From: Piscicola geometra
Lineage: Eukaryota > Annelida > Clitellata > Hirudinida > Piscicolidae
Assembly: GCA_943735955.1 (NCBI GenBank)
Contig: OX030966.1
Location: 7,513,306 to 7,577,305 of the forward strand
DNA length: 64,000 bases
Reading direction: 5' to 3'
Part shown: piece after piece, positions 12,801 through 24,582 of the stretch
How positions within the stretch are numbered: the stretch's first letter is position 1
Layout: every line of letters begins with the position of its first letter
The notes under the pieces: generated by a model
Database searches by the model: none
Told to the model about the DNA's origin: nothing
Seen by the model: only the letters and a program-made list of their open reading frames with translations
Program-made: the position numbers and the translations under genes

Positions 12801-14838
12801 AGGAGTGAGGAAGTAGGGAGAGAGTGATGGAGAAAGGGGAGAGAGTGATGGAGAAAAGAGAGAGTGATGGAGAAAGGAGAGAGAGTGATGGAGAAAGGAG
12901 AGAGAGTGAGGGAGCAGAGTAAGAGACGCACGTGAGAGTGGGGAAGTAGGAGAGGAAGAGCGAGGACTCGTGTCCTTCCACCTCCCTGTGCTGCACTGCT
13001 GCATCGTCGACGAAGTTGTCCAGCTCCACTGTCTTGTACGCCGCTGTGCCGTACTCGTCCTGCCGCGTCGTCGTCGTCATGACGTCATTTTGTGTAGGCA
13101 GAAAAGCAGACCAGATCCAAGCATACAACCAAGTGCACAACCAGGCGTACGTCCAGTAATCCAAACAGACATCCAGACAAACATACTTCCAAGCAGACAT
13201 CCAAACAGACAAACATACGGCAGTGCTGGCGCTTCCGATCCAGAAGTGCACATCGTACATGAATTCCCCAGGCACTCCATACGTCTGTCGATCAATACTT
13301 GGTGCTGCTGATGACGGTCATTCATTTTTTCTAACTGCAACTTTATAAGCACAACTACCGTAAACTACCAGATTCTTCGGACACCCACAATGAGCATGTC
13401 CATACAAGCATACGGAAACATGCATACAAGCATACGGAAACATGCATACAAGCATACGGAAACATGCATACAAGCATACGGAAACATGCATACAAGCATA
13501 CGGAAACATGCATACAAGCATACGGAAACATGCATACAAGCATACGGAAACATGCATACAAGCATACGGAAACATGCATACAAGCATACGGAAACATGCA
13601 TACAAGGACACATGCAGAGGGAAGGACACATGCATACAAGGACACATGCAGAGGGAAGGACACATGCATACAAGGACACATGCAGAGAGAAGGACACATG
13701 CAGAGAGAAGGACTCACGTGGAGGACGATGTAGGAATCTCCGTTGAAGAAGTTCCCATACTCCTGCAAGGGCCACTCCGTCACCTGGAACTTCTGCAGCA
13801 AGTGGCGTGGGACGTGAGAGTTTAGGACCACTACGCATCATGGAGAAAACTGCACAAGCACGCACCACGATCCTCCAGATCTTCAAGCCTGCCTCCTTGC
13901 CCACCTCCCTCCAGGCAGGCTCGTGCTGCGCCGACACCTCTGCAGTCGTCAATCAATCAACGTCCCATCACACCAACCTCCAACACACACGAAATGAGTG
14001 TAAGCATATTCGCGAGCCAGTGATGATGATGCCAGTGATGATGATGCCAGTGATGATGATGCCAGTGATGATGATGCCAGTGATGATGATGCCAGTGATG
14101 ATGATGCCAGTGATGATGATGCCAGTGATGATGATGCCAGTGATGATGATGCCAGTGATGATGATGCCAGTGATGATGATGCCAGTGATGATGATGCCAA
14201 TGATGATGATGCCAGTGATGATGATGCCAGTGATGATGATGCCAGTGATGATGATGCCAGTGATGATGATGCCAGTGATGATGATGCCAGTGATGATGAT
14301 GGCAGTGATGATGATGGCAGTGATGATGATGCCAGTGATGATGATGCCAGTGATGATGATGCCAGTGATGATGATGCCAGTGATGATGATGCCAATGATG
14401 ATGATGCCAGTGATGATGATGCCAATGATGATGATGCCAGTGATGATGATGCCAGTGATGATGATGCCAGTGATGATGATGCCAGTGATGATGATGCCAG
14501 TGAGAAGGAGTTCTTACTTTTGACTCTGCGGTCATCGGAAGACCCGATGAACTCCAAGTTGGAGTCCTTCCAGTCGTACTTCTTTGCCTTCACCAGACCT
14601 GCAAGTGTGAGTCAGTGGCGTGTGCAACTATTTTAAAAAAGACACTTTATTTAAGTAAATAGATGGGAGGTTTAATACATATGAGCCATGGTCCTTATTC
14701 ACACGTACACACACAAACACACGCGCTTACATATCCAATAATTAAAAAATATGATAGAATGTACATTCTTTGTTTCATTAAAGTCAAAATAAATCATATT
14801 TAATTCACTAAATGATATCCTAAACACCCACCAGCCAT
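6821..14838 (-). CDS. Gelsolin/severin-family actin-severing protein, three gelsolin domains
   Basis: Complete gene. Exons in transcription order: 14838-14832, 14598-14518, 13939-13866, 13792-13718, 13284-13219, 13059-12932, 12794-12686, 12625-12571, 12436-12381, 12240-12154, 11832-11747, 11591-11513, 7133-7038, 6916-6821. They join in phase to 364 codons plus stop, the size of severin, CapG or the earthworm EWAM protein. The start MAG is a 7-base coding exon with donor GTGGGTG, joined to [13 protein letters not shown]. Gelsolin marks: [47 protein letters not shown] (domain 1); [30 protein letters not shown] (domain 2); [19 protein letters not shown] and [14 protein letters not shown] (domain 3). 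Family role: calcium-dependent severing and capping of actin filaments in the cytoplasm. Intron 12 holds a 4.3 kb minisatellite; intron 8 contains tandem copies of its own exon end. Confidence 0.95.
7140..11427. repeat. 38-bp minisatellite, about 113 copies, in the gelsolin-like gene
   Basis: Unit of 38 bp containing GGTGGTGGTGTTGTGGCATT and GGAACTTCTCTATGGTGA. Variation is limited mainly to ATGG/ATAG, TCTC/TCCA, GTGA/GCGA and a few rare marks (GGCACAGG, ACTCCTCT, GTTCTGGC). It lies inside gelsolin intron 12 (7134-11512). The array has an internal higher-order structure (see findings). All frames through it are open only because 38 bp gives a repeating three-unit frame cycle. Confidence 0.97.
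11945..12145. repeat. Short tandem repeat in gelsolin intron 10
   Basis: Several copies of a unit with AGTAGTAGTGGGAGGGTTAA and TGAAGGGTTATATA. It fills most of the intron between the exons at 11747-11832 and 12154-12240. Confidence 0.85.
12460..12575. repeat. Tandem copies of an exon end and its splice donor (gelsolin intron 8)
   Basis: The 3' end of the exon 12625-12571 (minus strand, reading ILDLG, donor GTCATC) is repeated two more times inside the following intron. The + strand text GACCTAGATCAAGTATGAA occurs near 12491, 12528 and 12569, separated by (ATGATA)/(ATG) tracts. The copy nearest the exon body is taken as the working donor because only it is continuous with the coding sequence. 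Confidence 0.85.
12800..12925. repeat. GAGAGTGATGGAGAAA repeat in gelsolin intron 6
   Basis: Purine-rich tandem repeat of about 15-18 bp (GAGAGAGTGATGGAGAAAGG) occupying the intron between exons 12794-12686 and 13059-12932. Confidence 0.85.
13390..13715. repeat. 22-bp and 34-bp repeats in gelsolin intron 4
   Basis: About ten copies of a 22-bp unit (CATACGGAAACATGCATACA plus AG) are followed by three copies of a longer unit built of GACACATGCAGAGGGAAG and GACACATGCATACAAG. The second repeat runs up to the donor of exon 13792-13718. Confidence 0.9.
14018..14505. repeat. 15-bp minisatellite in gelsolin intron 2
   Basis: About 32 near-perfect copies of GATGATGATGCCAGT, with rare GGCAGT or CCAAT variants, in the intron between exons 13939-13866 and 14598-14518. 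Met-rich, His-rich and Ser-rich frames across it are artefacts of a unit length divisible by three. Confidence 0.95.
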
Positions 14839-14839
14839 T

Positions 14840-15953
14840 ATGAGTTCTGAATCCTTTATTGTTTTCTGAAAAAATGAAAGTTTCTAATACATGTGAATGA
14901 GTTTGGTAGGTGCTTTGCGAATGCAGTGTTGAAAATTAGTCAATAAAATGAGTTTTTATAGCGTATAAATTGACAAATATTTAAAGAAATATAAGACTTT
15001 TTTCAAATATATTCGGCAACAACAGATCAAAAAGTCTAGAACTCACCAAATGGTGATTAAATTACGGATGCCAGCGTATAAATATGCAGTCAGCTGTTTG
15101 AGTGCATGCACAGTTGTTTGGGGATGCTTCAGTGTGTGAGTAATTCTCTGTATACTTTATTATCTGGTAAGCCGGCGTGGCCGTATCATTCAAGCTGAAG
15201 TTTGCATGAATAAATAGAATATTGTGCCTTCAACATAGAATGCCATAGGAATGCCTTTGAAGATAACGCAATATATAGGATAAAGTTGGTTTGAAGCAGC
15301 AACAGCAGGAACTGCACTTAACGGCAGGATGTACATTAGTGCCATCTTTCACTCTTCTCTTACATTTATCTCTTTGATACTCAAGATAAAAGTAATTGTT
15401 GTCCCAACACATATTCACACGAATAAGATTTGGTTTATCTAGACTCTAGAGAAGAGTTTGCGACATACAACTTTGAATATCTATAATTTATATTTAGTAT
15501 AAAAATAATACCTTTCAAGTAAGATGCTATCTTGTGTAAGTGCAAGTGTATGCGCTCTTGAACTTCATAAAAAGCTCTACATCATTGCATTTGGTTCACT
15601 GATGGTTAAGTACGTAATTAGGCTTCTATCCATGAAAGAAGTATGCAATACACTACAATAAAATACAACGATGAATATTATTAACGTGGCGTCAATCCTC
15701 ACGAGCTTCAGGACCACTTGGTTATGAATAACACCACTTATACCAGCTGTTTTTAAGTACCAATAAAAATACTTGAAGGAATGTTTAAGAAATTTTAAAA
15801 TAATGACAATAATAAATAATAATAATATCAATATTTTTTATATCAGATTATTTATTTTTAATGATTTTAAATGCTCAGCCCTAATTAAAACTACATAAAC
15901 TTTTAAACAGTTAATACTTTTTGAAGTTAATATTGAACTGAAGAATTGCATCA
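14840..15953. other. Divergent intergenic region between gelsolin-like gene and ATG7
   Basis: About 1.1 kb of AT-rich, largely non-repetitive DNA between two divergently transcribed genes, so it should hold both promoters. No core promoter motif is assigned. It includes at 15677-15722 a short segment similar to the 3' UTR of the gelsolin-like gene (see findings). Confidence 0.5.
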
Positions 15954-18900
15954 ATGACAAAAGAGAAATCTTATTTACAATTCGTTCCGTTCATTAGTTC
16001 GATAGACCCAGGCTTTTGGTATAAGCTAAGAGACGTCAAACTGAATGAGTTGAAGTTAAGTGAAAGATCCTTTCCTATCAATGTCTACTTCCGCAATGGT
16101 GAGATACCTAATTAGGTTCTAAATTATAAAGAAATTCATTAGTTTTTTTTACATTACAATATTAATGGAGATTTATTGTGGTTCAAGATTTTCACCTCTT
16201 TTGCATGGACAGTTATTTTAATCAAGCTACTTCAACTATCACTACAGACACTCCTGTGATGGTACAGGCATCCATCAATGTCGATCACAATGCTTTTGAC
16301 CAGTTTGGCCTTATAAATTCGTTATGATGTATTTAATCTATTTAGATTTTAATAAACTTGTTTTACATTTTTGTCTACTGCCACCTAGGAAAATAGATTT
16401 CAAAAAGAAGTGCAGTTGCCTGCAGGGACAGTTGAGAGTGTGCAACAGCCTGGAACAGCTGATAGCATTGGACAAGAAGGCTCTTATCAGGCAACAAGCT
16501 GATGAGGTGCTGAAATATAATAGATAGGTACCACATAGGAATATAATTGCTAAGTTTTTATGCAAATTGCATTTTTATTTCTTGTTTTTTTAATCAATTC
16601 ATCTTCCACCAATCAGTTGTGGTCTCTCATCCAAAATGGAAAAGTATTTGAAGATCCATCGCTTCTTCTCTCTTACTCACTCTTCACTTATGCAGTCTGT
16701 TCATTTATAAACTTTATTTTTTTAATTGTTGTATTAACATCTTTTACTAAACAACCAACACGCCACAGGATCTCAAAACCTTTGTCTTCCACTATACCTC
16801 TCTTCATACTGCATTAAAGACCTCTCACAAGTTTCAACTTCTCACTCCTCCAAAACCTTTGTCAGAAAGATTTACTCCAAAACAGGTAGCTGGCTTGTGT
16901 GTAGATCGGCAAAAAAGGATGTTAACAATCCCTGATTGCAATTACAAAACAGATTGAGGAACTGATCAGCCATTATGACGTTTTCATGGACGCCAAAATG
17001 GAGGAAAGCTCGAAGCTTGAGCATGTGTTCATAGTGAAGGAAGGAAAGAGTGGAGGAATGGCAGTTGAGAAGTTTTCTGGCTTGAAGGAATCAATCAAGA
17101 GTGGAACCAATCATAAAGTAGGGCAATTGAGCGTCTTTGGTCTCATCAATATTTGATCGTCCATCTTTTCTGACACTCAGCTCTTTCTTGCTTTCCACGA
17201 TCCGAGCTCTCTGCCCACCAACCCAGGCTGGCCTCTCAGGAACATTCTCCTTGCAGTCGCCTACCATTGGTATGCACTGCTCACACGAACATTTCCCTTG
17301 TGAGAGTTCACAATACACACCCAATGAGTTGACCAATTGTGCATCACACAGCCACTCCGTGCTGGAAGGGGAGATCGAGGTGTTGTGCTGGAGAGACAGG
17401 ACCAGTGGGGGAGAGAGAAGTGTCACTCACAGCATCGTCCTACACTTGAGCCTGCATGAGATTGCACAGCTGTCTTGTGAGAAGGAATTCTCTAACTAAC
17501 CTCATAGAAGGATTTGAAAATCACTTTAACTTCAATTAGTTTTTTCCTCCAACGAACAGCAGGCGACATGGAAGCGACCGGGTGGGAGAAGGGGCCTAGT
17601 GCTTCTGCAACAGGCGTCAGGAGCGTCGACTTGAGAAGCAGCATGGACCCTCTCAAGTAAGCGCCATTCAACTCCTCCCCTGCAGAGACCTTCCTCTGCC
17701 AACAACACCACCCCCGTTTATTAAGGACACGTCACATGCAGACTGAGCGAGGCAGCAGTGGACTTGAACTTAAGGCTGATGAAGTGGCGACTGCTGCCCA
17801 GTCTCCAGCTGGAAGCCGTTTCCTGCACCAGCTTCCTTCTCCTTGGGGCTGGCACTCTGGGATGCAATGTTGCTCGATGTCTTTTGGTGCGTGTCCAGTG
17901 CCTTACTTCAAACACTACTTCAAGCAAGCAACTCATTTTTGTGTTTCAATTTCCTAGCCTATCTTATCCAATCTCATCGCATCCTAACGAACCAGGGCTG
18001 GGGAGTGCGGAAGATAACACTGGTAGACAATTCGAAGGTTTCCTTCTCGAACCCTGTGCGCCAGTGCCTCTTCTCCTTCAAGCACTGCCTGCACGGCGGC
18101 TCTGCCAAGGCACAGGCTGCTGCTGAGTGCCTCAAGGAGATCCTCCCTCATGTGGTACGTGCCATGCTGCTCCCTTCGTGCTGTTGCGATGTGATGTTGA
18201 GACGCATTGTGTGGATGAATTGTGTGGATGAATTGGTGCTTGTGTGGATGAATTGGTGCTTGTGTGGATGAATTGGTGCTTGTGTGGATGAATTGGTGCT
18301 TGTGTGGATGAATTGGTGCTTGTGTGGATGAATTGGTGATTGTGTGGATGAATTGGTGATTGTGTGGATGAATTGGTGCTTGTTTGGGTGAATTGGTGAT
18401 TGTGTGGATGAATTGGTGCTTGTGTGTCGAAGACAATGTTTGTGTGGCGAAGACAATGTTTGTGTGGCGAAGACAATGTTTGTGTGGCGAAGACAATGTT
18501 TGTGTGGCGAAGACAATGTTTGTGTGGCGAAGACTGAGTGACGAACTAACGCAGGACGCAGAGGGCGTGAGCTTGAGCATCCCCATGCCTGGACACTTCG
18601 TCACAGGTGAGTTCTCCTCCAACTTGCCCTCTCGATGTTCCATTCATAAAGTTATCACTTTCGTCGCCACTCGCCAGAGGGCACTGCGGACACCGTGAAG
18701 CAGCAAGTGGATCGGCTGGTGGAGTTGATCAAGTGCCATGACGTCATCATGCTGCTGATGGACACGAGGGAGAGTCGCTGGCTGCCCACCCTGCTGGGGA
18801 GGATGCATGCGAAGGTGGGATGCTGGGGAGGATGCATGCGAAGGTGGGATGCTGGGAGGATGCATGCGAAGGTGGGATGCTGGGGAGGATGCATGCAAAG

Positions 18901-21183
18901 GTGGGATGCTGGGGAGGATGCATGCGAAGGTGGGATGCTGGGGAGGATGCATGCGAAGGTGGGATGCTGGGGAGGATGCATGCGAAGGTGGGATGCTGGG
19001 GAGGATGCATGCGAAGGTGGGATGCTGGGGAGGATGCATGCGAAGGTGGGATGCTGGGGAGGATGCATGCGAAGGTGGGATGCTGGGGAGGATGCATGCG
19101 AAGGTGGGATGCTGGGGAGGATGCATGCGAAGGTGGGATGCTGGGAGGATGCATGCGAAGGTGGGATGCTGGGAGGATGCATGCGAAGGTGGGATGCTGG
19201 GGAGGATGCATGTGAAGGTGGGATGCTGGGGAGGATGCATGTGAAGGTGGGATGCTGGGGAGGATGCATGCGAAGGTGGGATGCTGGGGAGGATGCATGC
19301 GAAGGTGGGATGCTGGGGAGGATGCATGCGAAGGTGGGATGCTGGGGAGGATGCATGCGAAGGTGGGATGCTGGGGAGGATGCATGCGAAGGTGGGATGC
19401 TGGGGAGGATGCATGCGAAGGTGGGATGCTGGGGAGGATGCATGTGAAGGTGGGATGCTGGGGAGGATGCATGTGAAGGTGGGATGCTGGGGAGGATGCA
19501 TGCGAAGGTGGGATGCTGGGGAGGATGCATGCGAAGGTGGGATGCTGGGGAGGATGCATGCGAAGGTGGGATGCTGGGGAGGATGCATGCGAAGGTGGGA
19601 TGCTGGGGAGGATGCATGCGAAGGTGGGATGCTGGGGAGGATGCATGCGAAGGTGGGATGCTGGGGAGGATGCATGCGAAGGTGGGATGCTGGGGAGGAT
19701 GCATGCGAAGGTGGGATGCTGGGGAGGATGCATGCGAAGGTGGGATGCTGGGGAGGATGCATGCGAAGGTGGGATGCTGGGGAGGATACATGCGAAGGTG
19801 GGATGCTGGGGAGGATGCATGCGAAGGTGGGATGCTGGGGAGGATGCATGCGAAGGTGGGATGCTGGGGAGGATGCATGCGAAGGTGGGATGCTGGGGAG
19901 GATGCATGTGAAGGTGGGATGCTGGGGAGGATGCATGCGAAGGTGGGATGCTGGGGAGGATGCATGCGAAGGTGGGATGCTGGGGAGGATGCATGCGAAG
20001 GTGGGATGCTGGGAGGATGCATGCGAAGGTGGGATGCTGGGGAGGATGCATGCGAAGGTGGGATGCTGGGGAGGATGCATGCGAAGGTGGGATGCTGGGG
20101 AGGATGCATGCGAAGGTGGGATGCTGGGGAGGATGCATGCGAAGGTGGGATGCTGGGGAGGATGCATGCGAAGGTGGGATGCTGGGGAGGATGCATGCGA
20201 AGGTGGGATGCTGGGGAGGATGCATGCGAAGGTGGGATGCTGGGGAGGATGCATGCGAAGGTGGGATGCTGGGGAGGATGCATGTGAAGGTGGGATGCTG
20301 GGGAGGATGCATGCGAAGGTGGGATGCTGGGGAGGATGTATGCGAAGGTGGGATGCTGGGGAGGATGCATGCGAAGGTGGGATGCTGGGGAGGATGCATG
20401 TGAAGGTGGGATGCTGGGAGGATGCATGGGAAGGTGGGATGCTGGGGAGGATGCATGCGAAGGTGGGATGCTGGGGAGGATGCATGCGAAGGTGGGATGC
20501 TGGGGAGGATGCATGCGAAGGTGGGATGCTGGGGAGGATGCATGCGAAGGTGGGATGCTGGGGAGGATGCATGCGAAGGTGGGATGCTGGGGAGGATGCA
20601 TGTGAAGGTGGGATGCTGGGAGGATGCATGGGAAGGTGGGATGCTGGGGAGGATGCATGCGAAGGTGGGATGCTGGGGAGGATGCATGCGAAGGTGGGAT
20701 GCATGCAACATGCTATGGCAAGTGCTTCTGAGGTGTGCAGTGCAGTGCAGTATATAGTGCAGAGAGGACCACTTGACTGCTCAGATCGTGGTGAGTGTCG
20801 CTCTGGGCTTCGACACGTATCTGGTGCTCAGACACGCAACAGGCTTCCCTTCCACTGCAACTCCCAACGACGCCACAGTGGTGCCTGGAGACGACCTGGG
20901 ATGCTACTTCTGCAATGACGTCACGTCTCCTGGAAACGTGAGAAGAATGTCTAAGCAAGAGGATATGATTGTTGCGATCAAACGGATGCTGCTTGTGCGA
21001 GAGGATTGTTCTTCAAGTGCTTCAAGATGTGATTGAGCGCTTCGAAATGTTCCTAACGGCAGTCAACGATAGACCGCAGTCTGGACCAGCAGTGCACAGT
21101 GACCCGGCCTGGAGTCTCCATGATGGCTGCCTCCTTGGCTGTTGAGATGGTCGTGTCCCTCCTCAACCACCCTCTTCAGTACG

Positions 21184-21281
<98 letters not shown>

Positions 21282-22885
21282 TTGTGTGTGTGTATTTGTG
21301 TATTTTTGTGTGCTGTGTAGTGGGTCTGAAGGCACCTGACTGACGAATTCGTTGTAACATTGAGGATCGCCATTGCTGAACATCACCTCAATGTCTCAGA
21401 CATCTTCGTCATCTGCAGGGGCAAGGCTGGGGCGGTGTTGAAGCGACAGACTTCAGAGCGGGTTGACGAATCCAGTCTCGGAATCATTCCACACCAAGTT
21501 TCCCTTTTCCAGCTGATTTGAATATTTTCATCTTTCACAAGCTTTATTTATTACCATTTTCATTCATTAACAGAAATTATAGTATAATTTAAACGTCTTT
21601 AAAAATTAATTTTGCGCTGCAAAAATGAGTTACCAATGATGAAGAGGGAATGAAAATGCAGATAAGGGGCTTCCTTGCTTCGTATGATACGATGCTGCCC
21701 ACGTGTCGGTGCTTTGAGAGATGCACTGCTTGTTCTCCTAAGGTGAAAATGATGCTTTCTTTGTGTTGCTTTTGTTATTACCATTGTATAAAAATTATAC
21801 GATATTATATCTATATTGAAAGGATAAAAACTTAGTATAGAATGAATACTTTGAAAAACGATATAATGCTTATGAAAATTTTAAAACTTAAATACTCAAT
21901 TTTATTAGCATTTATATAAAATATAATTCATTAAAAATATATTTAAAAAAAAAAGTAATAAATCTTGTATGGAATATTTCAATTACTTTTTTAGGTGGCA
22001 GATGAGTACCACAAAAATGGTTTTTCTTTCTTGCTGAAGGTCTTCAACTCTCCTAACCTGCTCGAGGACCTCACAGGCCTCACACAACTTCGCCAACAAA
22101 TCGACATTCATGAGGTAAGCATGCATTAAAATGTCTTTCAGTTTCCTGATATTCAGAGCTGAGGTACCTTTCAAGTTTAAACTGAATGATATATTTTTTT
22201 CCTATATATTTTCTTCAATATTTATTTTTATATATATTTATTTATTTAAATTTTTTAAATTATATTTATGGTTTGAATTATTCATAGCCTGACAGACGCA
22301 GGCCATGTTACAATGGTTCTGAGAACCATGGTTCTTATGCGCCAAAGACGCCACTCCACACGACGTACACATCTCTCAATGCATACGTCGCAAACACCGC
22401 ATCATATATACTAGGTATATGATAGTTCACGGTTGCTTGTCAGGGATTCAAACTGGCGACCTTTAAGTTGCAAGTCCGACGTCTACCATCTAAGCCATTC
22501 CCGCTCCCCAATATAAAAATTTAACCTTGTCAGAAACAGAGAACAGAATAAGTATTAACTCAAGACTTTTTATCAGACGCTCAGTTTAGGCCCTAAAAAT
22601 CTGCTAATCATTAGCAGACGAGTTTTTTGATCGTCTAGGAAAAGTGATGCTAAATTCCTTTGAACTGTTTATAATAATATTAAATTTGTAAAATTAATAA
22701 CTTTTTTACAATTAATAATTTATTTTATATTTAGATCGCTAGGCTTTGTAAAAATATTTATTTTCAGTTTTATTATAGTTATAAATTGTGCTTTTATTAT
22801 ATTTATTTTATTGAAAGAATAATAATTACATTTAAATTTTTTTCAGGTTATTGACTTTCCTGGCGATTCCGATAGTGGGGAATAA
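15954..22885 (+). CDS. ATG7: ATG7, E1-like activating enzyme of autophagy
   Basis: Complete 19-exon gene: 15954-16098, 16248-16302, 16389-16506, 16617-16694, 16769-16885, 16953-17117, 17181-17269, 17352-17476, 17560-17656, 17742-17886, 17996-18154, 18555-18606, 18678-18814, 20785-20937, 21063-21178, 21419-21497, 21662-21742, 21995-22114, 22847-22885. They join in phase to 689 codons plus stop (human about 703). ATG7 activates ATG12 and ATG8/LC3 by adenylation and thioester transfer to ATG3/ATG10. The N-terminal domain has [16 protein letters not shown] and [11 protein letters not shown]. The E1 domain has the nucleotide loop [44 protein letters not shown] and [10 protein letters not shown]. 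Zinc-type cysteines are in GCYFCND and CTAC. The catalytic cysteine is in [11 protein letters not shown]. The C-terminal tail has [19 protein letters not shown] and ends acidic (DSDSGE). The start ATG gives [10 protein letters not shown]. Confidence 0.96.
18205..18535. repeat. Two 20-bp repeats in ATG7 intron 11
   Basis: About ten copies of TGTGTGGATGAATTGGTGCT are followed by about five copies of TGTGTGGCGAAGACAATGTT. The two units share the TGTGTGG head, which suggests the second derived from the first or both from the intron sequence. They fill most of intron 11 (18155-18554). Confidence 0.92.
18797..20705. repeat. 29-bp minisatellite built from the ATG7 exon 13/intron 13 junction
   Basis: About 65 copies of a 29-bp unit that begins with the intron 13 donor GTGGGATG and continues CTGGGGAGGATGCATGCGAA plus G. 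The last 23 bases of coding exon 13 (reading LLGRMHAK) are identical to the unit, so the array is an amplification of the junction. Variants are few: GCGAAG/GTGAAG, one fewer G, GGGAAG, ATACATG. ATG7 exon 14 resumes at 20785 with [13 protein letters not shown] in the correct phase, so the array is intronic if the first donor is used. Both strands have long open frames through it. Confidence 0.97.
21183..21305. repeat. (GT)n in ATG7 intron 15
   Basis: GT dinucleotide run of about 45 units beginning a few bases after the exon 15 donor (GTACGC at 21179). Confidence 0.95.
22286..22508 (-). mobile_element. tRNA-derived SINE in ATG7 intron 18
   Basis: On the minus strand a tRNA-like head runs from 22508 downwards. 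It starts GGGGAGCGGGAA, then an A-box-like TGGCTTAGATGG, an anticodon-like ACTTGCAAC and a B-box-like AGTTTGAATCC. About 150 bp of unrelated body follows, ending near GCCTGCGTCTGTCAGGC. This is the layout of a tRNA-derived SINE with an internal Pol III promoter. The head is too diverged at its stems to be called a functional tRNA gene. No clear poly(A) tail or target-site duplication could be fixed. SINE family not named. Confidence 0.7.
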
Positions 22886-23016
22886 TTAGTTAAAGTACAG
22901 TTAATCATAGATTAACTTTTGTATATCACACTACTAGTTATTTAAAGCCTCTGAAAAAATTTTCAAAAGTGGCAATCATGCTTTCATTAACATTTTTATA
23001 TGAAAAGTTTTGACAA

Positions 23017-23022
23017 AATAAA
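23017..23022 (+). terminator. Poly(A) signal of ATG7
   Basis: AATAAA about 132 nt after the ATG7 stop codon. The next gene's first ATG follows only about 60 bp later, so the two genes are extremely close or overlap in their UTRs. Confidence 0.6.
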
Positions 23023-23082
23023 TTTTAATTTTTTTATCTATTTTCTTCCTTACTGTTTAAAGTCTAAAATTTGAACGAAGAA

Positions 23083-24582
23083 ATGCCTTTATTTGAAGAT
23101 GAAAAGTCCTTCTCAGGCTTCTGTGTTCGAGACATCAAGGTGTGTGCCCAGAAGGCCCTAAACACCATTAAAAAAGACGCGCCAGTGTGTGCTAGATCTC
23201 TCTCAGACAACCATAACGACCGTCTTGCAACAAAACTTGTAAAGTTCTACAATTACAAGTTTAAAAACAATCTATTTGATAAATTGGTTGTTGAGAATGC
23301 TTTAACAAAGTACAATAATTCTATTTTGGAGGATCAGCTACACCATAATTCTAATATGAAAAATAGAAAAACACCAGGACAAAAAAGTTCTAGTTCACAA
23401 AATACTGAGCCACAAAGAAATATGATAAACAAGAAAGAGTCGAGAAGAAGAAATTCCTTTTGTAATAATGAGGATAATGATGATGATGATGGTGGTGCCT
23501 TCTTTAGTGGCTCAGCTAAAGACATTGTTCTGCGAAAAGCAAAGTTGAAGGTGACGGAGAAAGACCTCGAGAGGATGTGCATGTCCTTGAACAGCAGGCT
23601 CAAACAAGAACTCCTGTGCTGTGGTGAGAAGCAAGAGGGTAGTGGTGATGGTGGTGGTGGTGGTGCTGGTGGTGAGGGAGATGATGATGATGGTGGTGAG
23701 AACTCTCCAAGTCCTATGAGGATGAGTGTTCAAAATGATGAAGCAATGGCAGACAACTCTGGTGTTACCATGGAAATGACATGGCGTAATGGCATGAAGC
23801 ATGACACTGTCTATGCAGATGCAACTAACAGGCACAACAGTGTAAATGAGCGAAAAGAAGGTATTCATTGGATTAAAGATACAAGGGCTGTAGAGAGGTC
23901 TGAGGATGAAAGCTTTGAAAGAGTGGTGAGTTTGTCTGATAGAAACATTGGTGGTGGTGGTCATGGTGGTGGTGGTGGGGATAGTGAGAATGAGGATGAT
24001 GAGGATGATGATGATATTGTGGATGATGATGACGATGATATTGTGGATGAGGATGATAATGATGATGATGATGATATTGGGGATGATGATGATAATGATG
24101 ATGATGATATTGGGGATGATGATGATGATGATATTGTGGATGATGGTGATCAAAACTGGCAGATTCAAGACAGGGGCATGTGGGATGGAGGGAGGGAGGG
24201 GGTAGCGGTGGTGTTGGATGGCAGTGTGGTGGTGGACGTCTTGTGTGTGGTGTGCGCCTCTGCAGGCTGTGCTGAAGGAGAAAAGGTTGCAAGTTGCTTG
24301 TGTGATCGTATGCATGCTGGAGAGTTGTTTGGATATCATTGTAGAACACATCCAGCACACATCAACAAACACTCAATGCATCCACACAGCTGCTCCATTG
24401 TCAGCTGTGCTGCCAGGCCTTTCACCACTTCTGCCATCCTCGCAGCCCCCCCAAGCAGTCCCTCTGTCCCTCCTGCTTGCATGCTACGTCCCTGGAAGGA
24501 GGGAGGGAAGAGGAGGAGGAGGAAGAGGATGATAAAGAATCAGACAAAAGGAAGGCAAGAAGAAGGCATTTCTATGTGGTAG
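23083..24582 (+). other. 5' acidic low-complexity exon region of the KMT2-like gene (or a separate gene)
   Basis: An open frame begins at ATG 23083 ([17 protein letters not shown]), preceded in frame by TAA near 23065. About 130 N-terminal codons are of normal complexity ([27 protein letters not shown]), followed by KSSSSQ, a basic block RRRNSF, a helical segment [19 protein letters not shown] and then long Gly/Asp runs at 23640-24150. No family is recognised. It may be the N-terminal exon of the KMT2-like protein or an independent small gene. Its 3' end, from 24230 on, may already be intron. Confidence 0.45.

Noticed and set aside
18644..20918. Five or more long open frames on both strands over the 29-bp ATG7 array
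   Set aside because: The unit lacks stops in several frames on both strands. No unique coding sequence supports them beyond the ATG7 exons.
22440..22508. Functional tRNA gene
   Set aside because: The A and B boxes are recognisable but the acceptor and anticodon stems do not pair well by eye. The conserved-looking body beyond the head suggests a SINE.
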